This document shows positions 1 through 5,372 of a DNA stretch of 5,372 nt, one piece after another. Source of the DNA: Eggerthellaceae bacterium (GTDB lineage: Bacteria; Actinomycetota; Coriobacteriia; Coriobacteriales; Eggerthellaceae); assembly GCA_017459485.1 (NCBI GenBank), contig JAFUCW010000184.1, positions 1 through 5,372 of the forward strand. The letters run 5' to 3'. The position numbers were made by a program, and so were the translations under genes. The notes under the pieces are model-generated. The model was not told the origin of the DNA, made no database searches, and saw only the letters and a list, made by a program, of their open reading frames with translations. Positions within the stretch are counted from its first letter, which is position 1; each line of letters begins with the position of its first letter.

Positions 1-951
<951 letters not shown>

Positions 952-963
952 GGTTACCTTTCC
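952..963 (-). promoter_or_regulatory. Ribosome binding site of the downstream kinase, abutting the peptidase stop codon
   Basis: On the minus strand the junction reads TAG-GGAAAGG-TAACC-ATG. The purine-rich GGAAAGG (957-963) begins directly after the TAG stop of the peptidase gene and sits 5 bases before the kinase ATG. This spacing supports the chosen start. It also suggests that ribosomes ending on the peptidase could help initiate the kinase; the coupling is inferred. Confidence 0.6.
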
Positions 964-1929
964 CTATTGGATGACAACTGCCTGCTGGTAGAGTTCGTTG
1001 TAGCGCGTTTCGAACAAATCCATGTCGTAGCTGGTTATTTCTCCCAGCATGGGATCAGACACTGTTACTGTGCGCTCGGGCATGTTATAGCCGACAAGCA
1101 CCATACAGTGTTCGGGTGTGCGCCATGTCATGTCTTTCCCGTTAATGTTCCACGTTACGCTGTAATAGCTTTCCTGCATGTGTTGCGTTGCCCACACAAT
1201 CACAGGAGTTCCGCTGTCGATGTAGCCAAACAGGTCGCTGAAGGGCACATTGATTTCGCGCGCGGTCAATGCTGATCCGACTGAAGCAAAATAGCTATTT
1301 GCGGTGGTGGCAATCACGGGCGCATAGCAGCCGAAAGCGTCATCGTCGCGGGGATTGCCCACGAATTCGGCGTAGAAGTCTGCCTCTCCGACGGGTGCTT
1401 TGGGAAGGAAAGAGTCGGACAGGTTGGTTTTGTCCACGTTATAGCCAAGGTAGTTGAGCACGGTGGCCAAAGAGGTCACCTCGCATCCGTTGGGCAGTTC
1501 GGGGTACTGGGAAAGTGGCTGGACGGCAAGTGTGCTGGTGCTCGAAGCCAGGCCCGTTGCCGATTCGGCGTTACTGGCAGAGGCGTTGTCTGCCCCACTG
1601 CTTTGCTGGGTGTTGGCTGTTTGTGCCGAAGACGGAGCGGCGCCAGTCGTGTTTGTCGCATCTCGGGTGGAGGCGGCTGTGCTTTCCTGGCTCGTGGTTT
1701 TCGGTTTGCTGTCCGAGGCGCTGGTGTCGCTTACGTATGGTTGGCTTGTGGTGGATGGTACGGACGTAGGGCTTGCTGTGCCGCCTCCCGATCCACCGCT
1801 TGAGCACGAAACTGTACCAAGCGCGATTGCTGCTGTAGCTAGGAGAACGACGCCGCTTTTTGCCAAAGCGAACATGCGTGGCGAGTCGGACAATTGTGCC
1901 GTTGGCGTTGTGCGTGATGACCTGCTCAT
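964..1929 (-). CDS. C39-like cysteine peptidase lipoprotein
   Basis: Predicted surface-anchored cysteine peptidase of 321 residues. The N-terminus has a basic region (R3, R6, R18, K24), a hydrophobic stretch at about 26-40 and a lipobox-like TVSC with C42 as the likely lipidated cysteine. The -3 threonine is less usual than leucine, so processing is probable rather than certain. Residues 43-135 are a low-complexity Ser/Thr/Ala/Gly linker that would carry the enzyme away from the membrane. The catalytic domain covers about 140-315: YPELPNGCEVTSLA at 142-155 carries the putative nucleophile C149, H274 lies in EHCMVLVGYN, and D292 in VSDPM. This Cys/His/Asp layout fits the C39-like family (Peptidase_C39_2). 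No ABC-transporter domains are present, so it is not a bacteriocin exporter. Start 1929 has AAAGG six bases upstream; the later ATG at 1875 gives a more compact signal peptide but no visible binding site. It lies between two kinase genes, suggesting a shared envelope role. Its substrate is unknown. Confidence 0.85.
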   Translation of the reverse strand: MSRSSRTTPTAQLSDSPRMFALAKSGVVLLATAAIALGTVSCSSGGSGGGTASPTSVPSTTSQPYVSDTSASDSKPKTTSQESTAASTRDATNTTGAAPSSAQTANTQQSSGADNASASNAESATGLASSTSTLAVQPLSQYPELPNGCEVTSLATVLNYLGYNVDKTNLSDSFLPKAPVGEADFYAEFVGNPRDDDAFGCYAPVIATTANSYFASVGSALTAREINVPFSDLFGYIDSGTPVIVWATQHMQESYYSVTWNINGKDMTWRTPEHCMVLVGYNMPERTVTVSDPMLGEITSYDMDLFETRYNELYQQAVVIQ

Positions 1930-1935
1930 GCAAGA

Positions 1936-1940
1936 CCTTT
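1936..1940 (-). promoter_or_regulatory. Ribosome binding site of the peptidase lipoprotein gene
   Basis: The minus strand reads AAAGG-TCTTGC-ATG, a spacing of six bases to the ATG at 1929. It decides between this start and the in-frame ATG at 1875, whose upstream bases (GACTCGCCACGC) contain no Shine-Dalgarno-like run. Confidence 0.55.
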
Positions 1941-1973
1941 CTTGTTTAGTAGCTATCTTCTAGGGCGCGTTTC

Positions 1974-3812
1974 CTATACATCGTCGTAGACCAAAGGAGC
2001 ATTTTGGTCGGGACTGATGAACTTGGTGATCACGTAACCCTCTGTTCCGTTGTAGCGTACGTGCGACCAGCCGCTTCCTGCATCGCCCAGGTACTCAATC
2101 GGTTCGCGGACGGAAATGCGCATAAGGGCTGTGGATCCCGTCGAAGTTGAAGCGCGAAGTGTCACGAAGTCGTTTGCGCACACATACCACGTGTTGCGAG
2201 CAGCTTCTTCTTCCTGGCGCTTGCGCTCTTCTTCCTCTTGTCGTTGGCGCTCTGCTTCTGCAGCCTGCTCTTTTTCGTAGTCAATCTGGCTTTGCCAGGC
2301 GCTCAGGTAGCCACGCGCTTCGTCGAGCGAAGAGCAGGTTAGCTCTTTCGCGTCGATTGACGCTTGCGAATCGGCGTTAAGGTCGGCGACGTTGATATCG
2401 GAAACCTCGATCGGTGTCGCCTGGTCGCTGGCATAGATGGCCACCTTGCCGTTCGAAACACCCAGGTAATACGAGCCTGATTGGGCGGCCTCTTCGGCCT
2501 GTCCGGACGACATAACAGAAGATTCTCCTTGTTCCTCGAGGCCGGCACTTGCGTCGGACGACGACGCTTCGGTTCCTTCGGCCGACGTGGCTGGTTGGGT
2601 TGTGGCTTGGCTGGCTTCGCTGTTTGACGTCCCGGCTACCGGTTGGGTGGAGCCCCCTTGGCCTCCTAAGGCATTTACCAGGACGAAGCCAAGTACGGCA
2701 ACCGCAAGCGCGGCGACGATGGCATAGGGGAGCCATCTCTTTCCAGAATTGGAAGACGCCACGCGGTCCGCAAGCTGGTTTTGGGCGTATGCTGTGGGCG
2801 TGGGCACCTCTGTCCCATGCAGCATCGCCTTGAAATCGGCGGCGGTCTGCGGGCGGTTGGCGGGGTCCTTCGAGAGCGCCGCCATGATGGCGGGTCGCAG
2901 GTCTGCGGGAAGTCCCGCGCTTGCCGCTTCGGGGAGCTGGGGAACGGGCTCGTGGACGATGCGGTAGAGCAGCGTGGTCACGTCCGATCCGTCGCCTCCG
3001 CCGAAGGGGTTGGCGCCAGTGAGCATCTCGTAGCCCACCGCACCCACGGAAAACAGGTCGCTGCGGCAATCCACCGCCGATCCGGTGGCTTGCTCGGGGC
3101 TCATGTAGCCCGGGGTGCCCAGCACCGTGCCCACCATGGTGGCACGCGTGTCCGTGCTGCTTTCCACGTGCGCGATGCCGAAATCTGCTAGCTTCACGCG
3201 GCCTTCTTTGTTGATGAAGATGTTGTCGGGCTTGATGTCGCGATGCACGATGCCCGCCTCATGGGCATAGCCGACGGCATCGAGCAGCTGGTCGAGCACC
3301 GAAAGCGCCTCGCCGGGAGCGAGTGGCCCGGATTCGAGCAAATCGCCCAGCGTTGTGCCGTCCACCAGCTCCATCACGATTGCCGGCCTGCCGTCGTAGA
3401 CATCGGCGGTGTGGATGGTGACGATGTTGGGGTGGTTGAGCTTTGCGGCAGCGCGGCCTTCCTTCACGAAGCGCCTGCCCATTTCGTCAAGCACGTCTGC
3501 AGGGAGGTTTGGATCAAAAAAGGGTTCTTTGATGGCGCGTTCCACATCCAAATTCGGGTCGTAGGCCCGCCACACGCGGGCCATGGCGCCGCGTCCCAGC
3601 TCGCCCATCAACTGGTAGGGGCCCAGATGGTCGGATGCTGCATTGCCTACGTGAATATTGGCTTGCAATGTGGAATCTGGGGCAGTTTGAGATGGCGCTT
3701 GTCCAGTAGAGGGCGGAGCGGCTGCAGCGGTCGTAGCAGCCACCTCCTTCCCGCAATGGGCGCAGTACTGAACGCCGTCTTCGTTTGCACTCCCGCAATA
3801 GGGACAAAACAT
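1974..3812 (-). CDS. Transmembrane zinc-ribbon Ser/Thr kinase with bacterial SH3 domain
   Basis: Complete 612-residue receptor-type Ser/Thr kinase. Zinc ribbon: C3, C6, C17, C20. Linker to about 63. Kinase domain about 64-331: glycine loop G73-R-G75, lysine K95, helix-C E118, HRD 190-192, K194, N197, DFG 210-212, SPE 238-240, so it should be active. The usual VAIK is RAIK here (R92). Activation-loop T225 and T229 are candidate phosphosites. A single membrane segment spans about 360-381, beginning WLPYAIVAALAVAVLGF, with basic K358/R359 on the inner side. Outside are a Ser/Thr/Gly linker (382-443), a small module (446-509) also present in the upstream neighbour, a charged Glu/Arg helix (511-540) and an SH3b domain (541-600: VTLRAST, GWSHVRYNG, GYV). 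Bacterial SH3 domains commonly bind cell-wall peptides, so an envelope-sensing role like that of PASTA kinases is inferred. C493 and C545 are the only outer cysteines. The start at 3812 is chosen for its zinc ribbon and good ribosome site. Confidence 0.95.
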   Translation of the reverse strand: MFCPYCGSANEDGVQYCAHCGKEVAATTAAAAPPSTGQAPSQTAPDSTLQANIHVGNAASDHLGPYQLMGELGRGAMARVWRAYDPNLDVERAIKEPFFDPNLPADVLDEMGRRFVKEGRAAAKLNHPNIVTIHTADVYDGRPAIVMELVDGTTLGDLLESGPLAPGEALSVLDQLLDAVGYAHEAGIVHRDIKPDNIFINKEGRVKLADFGIAHVESSTDTRATMVGTVLGTPGYMSPEQATGSAVDCRSDLFSVGAVGYEMLTGANPFGGGDGSDVTTLLYRIVHEPVPQLPEAASAGLPADLRPAIMAALSKDPANRPQTAADFKAMLHGTEVPTPTAYAQNQLADRVASSNSGKRWLPYAIVAALAVAVLGFVLVNALGGQGGSTQPVAGTSNSEASQATTQPATSAEGTEASSSDASAGLEEQGESSVMSSGQAEEAAQSGSYYLGVSNGKVAIYASDQATPIEVSDINVADLNADSQASIDAKELTCSSLDEARGYLSAWQSQIDYEKEQAAEAERQRQEEEERKRQEEEAARNTWYVCANDFVTLRASTSTGSTALMRISVREPIEYLGDAGSGWSHVRYNGTEGYVITKFISPDQNAPLVYDDV

Positions 3813-3817
3813 GGGTA

Positions 3818-3823
3818 TCCTCT
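3818..3823 (-). promoter_or_regulatory. Ribosome binding site of the SH3-domain kinase gene
   Basis: The minus strand reads AAGGGGAAGAGGATACCC before the ATG at 3812. GAGG is six bases from the ATG. This fixes the start at 3812. The same reading frame stays open upstream to 4124, but that extension (about 104 codons) overlaps the preceding gene, is basic and low in recognisable structure, and would put the zinc ribbon in the interior. Confidence 0.65.
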
Positions 3824-3859
3824 TCCCCTTCAGTCTTATACGCTTCGGGCTCTTTCGAG

Positions 3860-5372
3860 CTACGAAAGCGAGTTGTACGTGTTTCCGACGCGCTCTCCGC
3901 TGTACTTGACGTAGGCGTCTGGGTATCCAGCGTTCTGCACGCTTGGCAAAGCGTCGTTCGCTTCGTTTTCGGTTACGTAGGGACCAGCAGCCACAACGTA
4001 CCAAGGATCGGAGTTGAGGTTGGCCCAGTCGGTCGTCAGGTACACGTTCGCTTGGAGTCCAGTATTCCGCGCAGCATCCCGAATGCCTTTCGCTTCGGCT
4101 TCGTCCTTGGATGCCCCGAACCATATTCCCCAGAAGGGGGAAAGCCTGCCGCTTGCAGCCGCAGCAGCAGCTGTGTTTTCGGTTTGGGCCTGCTTCGCTC
4201 GGTCTTCCGCGGCCTTCTTCTCTTCCTCTGCTTTGGCAAGGGCATCCTGTGCCGCCTGCTTTTCGGCTTCGGCAGCTCTTGCCGCCTCTTCTGCGGCCGC
4301 TTTCTCTTCTTCGGCTTGCCTCTGGGCATCTTGGGCATCTTGAAGGGCGGCGGACTGGGCAGCGGCGTCTTTCCTCTGCTTTGCGGCGTTCATGTCTGCA
4401 ATGTACTTGTCGACCGTGGCTTGCGCCTCTTCTACCGTGGTGTATGTGAAGGCATGGCTGCGCACGTAGGCGGCGGATTGATCGTCCATGTCGGCCAGGG
4501 CAAGATCGGTGACGATAGGCTCGGCAGCACTGCCTGGAACAATGGCGACGTATCCGTCTTGTTCGGTAAGGTAGACCCCGGCGGGGGTGGTTGCCGCGGT
4601 TCCCTCTGTGCCAGTGGTGGACGTGGCCGATCCTGTGGGCGTTGCAGCGCTGCCACCGCCGCCACCCGACGATCCGCAGGTGGTTGCGAACAAGGCAACC
4701 ATAAGAAGGATTCCCAGGGCCGCAACGACAACGTAGGGGACCCAGTTCGACGACTTGGGCTCGACAGGATCCAAAGGTTGCGTCTGGCCCGTGTATCCAG
4801 TCAAAACGGCGCTCTCTGGGCTTGGCGCATCCATGCCGCCATGGAGCATCGCCTTGAAGGAAGCGGCGTTTTGCGGACGGTTGGCAGGGTCTTTGGCGAG
4901 CGCCGCCATGATGGCGGGGCGCAGGTCGGCGGGAAGGCCGGCGGTCGCGCTTTCGGGGAGCACAGGAACCGGTTCGTGCACGATGCGGTAGAGCAGGGTG
5001 GTGGCGCTCGATCCGTCTCCAGCGCCGAAGGGATTCGCTCCCGTGAGCATCTCGTAGCCCATAGCGCCAATGGAAAACAAGTCGCTGCGCCCGTCGATGG
5101 GGCTGCCGGTGGCCTGCTCGGGGCTCATGTAGCCGGGCGTGCCCAAGACGGCGCCCATCTTGGTCGCGTGGACCGTGACGGAGTCTTCCAGATGCGCGAT
5201 GCCGCAGTCGGTCAGCTTCACGCGTCCATGTTGGTTCACGATCACGTTGTCGGGCTTGATGCCGCGATCCACGACGCCGTGGGCATGAGCGTAGCCCACG
5301 CCGTCCCGCAGCGGGGCCAAGACCAGCACCGTGTCGCGCGTGGGCAAGGGCCCGTCGGCCAGACGGTCGGAC
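3860..5372 (-). CDS. Transmembrane probable pseudokinase with SPOR-like domain, 5' end cut by window
   Basis: 503 codons are visible from the first complete codon at 5371; glycine loop and VAIK lysine are outside. The kinase fold is clear, but HRD reads D-R-G (5269-5261), losing the histidine and the catalytic aspartate. DFG reads DCG (5209-5201), keeping the metal-binding aspartate. Lys and Asn of the catalytic loop (IKPDN), the SPE motif and the C-lobe remain. Phosphotransfer is therefore unlikely. A membrane segment lies at 4747-4685 (WVPYVVVAALGILLMVALF), then a Gly/Ser/Thr linker, a small module (4579-4394) homologous to that of the next gene, an Ala/Glu/Lys-rich coiled coil of about 78 residues (4390-4157) and a SPOR-like domain (4141-3899) with PFWGIWFG and PWYVVAAGPY strands. 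SPOR domains bind denuded glycan strands of peptidoglycan. With the frame open for 1.5 kb, this looks like a maintained pseudokinase, not a decayed gene. It is first of the visible operon genes, 47 bases before the next start. An in-frame TTG at 5347 falls inside the kinase domain and is not the start. Confidence 0.9.
   Translation of the reverse strand, partial: SDRLADGPLPTRDTVLVLAPLRDGVGYAHAHGVVDRGIKPDNVIVNQHGRVKLTDCGIAHLEDSVTVHATKMGAVLGTPGYMSPEQATGSPIDGRSDLFSIGAMGYEMLTGANPFGAGDGSSATTLLYRIVHEPVPVLPESATAGLPADLRPAIMAALAKDPANRPQNAASFKAMLHGGMDAPSPESAVLTGYTGQTQPLDPVEPKSSNWVPYVVVAALGILLMVALFATTCGSSGGGGGSAATPTGSATSTTGTEGTAATTPAGVYLTEQDGYVAIVPGSAAEPIVTDLALADMDDQSAAYVRSHAFTYTTVEEAQATVDKYIADMNAAKQRKDAAAQSAALQDAQDAQRQAEEEKAAAEEAARAAEAEKQAAQDALAKAEEEKKAAEDRAKQAQTENTAAAAAASGRLSPFWGIWFGASKDEAEAKGIRDAARNTGLQANVYLTTDWANLNSDPWYVVAAGPYVTENEANDALPSVQNAGYPDAYVKYSGERVGNTYNSLS

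Noticed and set aside
1873..1875. Alternative ATG start of the peptidase at residue 19
   Set aside because: It would give a neater signal peptide, but there is no Shine-Dalgarno-like sequence before it, whereas the ATG at 1929 has AAAGG at six bases. It remains possible.
1930..1973. Possible transcription terminator between the SH3-domain kinase and the peptidase gene
   Set aside because: No stable stem followed by a T-run can be drawn on the minus strand; only an imperfect AAG/CTT pairing is present.
3835..3840. TATAAG on the minus strand as a -10 box before the SH3-domain kinase gene
   Set aside because: No acceptable -35 hexamer lies 16-18 bases upstream (the region reads TAGCTC), and the tight gap favours readthrough from the preceding gene.
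3813..4124. A 104-codon N-terminal extension of the SH3-domain kinase
   Set aside because: It overlaps the 3' end of the preceding gene in another frame, is arginine-rich and featureless, and the start at 3812 has a good ribosome site directly before the zinc ribbon, as in the sister kinase.
5345..5347. TTG as the start of the pseudokinase gene
   Set aside because: The frame continues upstream to the window edge with kinase-like sequence (ADGP aligns with ESGP of the sister), so the true start is outside the window.

Overview
The window reads as part of one co-directional minus-strand gene cluster from a high-GC Gram-positive bacterium. The best guess is an actinobacterium of the Coriobacteriia (Eggerthellaceae-like). 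This is inferred from the GC-rich coding sequence, zinc-ribbon plus Hanks-type kinase proteins, a lipoprotein with a long Ser/Thr/Gly linker, and peptidoglycan-type extracytoplasmic modules. Genus cannot be fixed from the sequence alone.

Layout in the direction of transcription (right to left): (1) 5372-3860, a kinase-like membrane protein whose N-terminus lies beyond the window. Its catalytic loop has lost the HRD histidine and aspartate and its DFG motif is DCG, so it is a probable pseudokinase. After one membrane segment it carries a small extracytoplasmic module, a long coiled coil and a SPOR-like domain. (2) 3812-1974, a complete 612-residue zinc-ribbon Ser/Thr kinase with intact catalytic motifs, one membrane segment, the same small module, a short charged helix and a bacterial SH3 domain. 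(3) 1929-964, a 321-residue predicted lipoprotein with a C39-like cysteine peptidase domain. (4) 951-1, a third zinc-ribbon kinase with intact catalytic motifs. Its region after the kinase domain lies beyond the left edge.

The gaps between the genes are 47, 44 and 12 bases and I see no convincing terminator or promoter in them, so the four genes look like one operon whose main promoter is outside the window. The three kinase domains are close paralogues with perfect nucleotide matches of 42 to 58 bases shared between pairs, which suggests tandem duplication with later gene conversion. The extracytoplasmic tips have diverged.

Working model (inference): this is a cell-envelope sensing cassette. 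SPOR and SH3 domains take the place that PASTA repeats hold in PknB/PrkC kinases. A pseudokinase could act as scaffold or allosteric partner for the active kinases, and a surface-anchored cysteine peptidase is made from the same transcript. No RNA genes, mobile elements or CRISPR arrays were seen. No gene-free stretch exceeds 50 bases.
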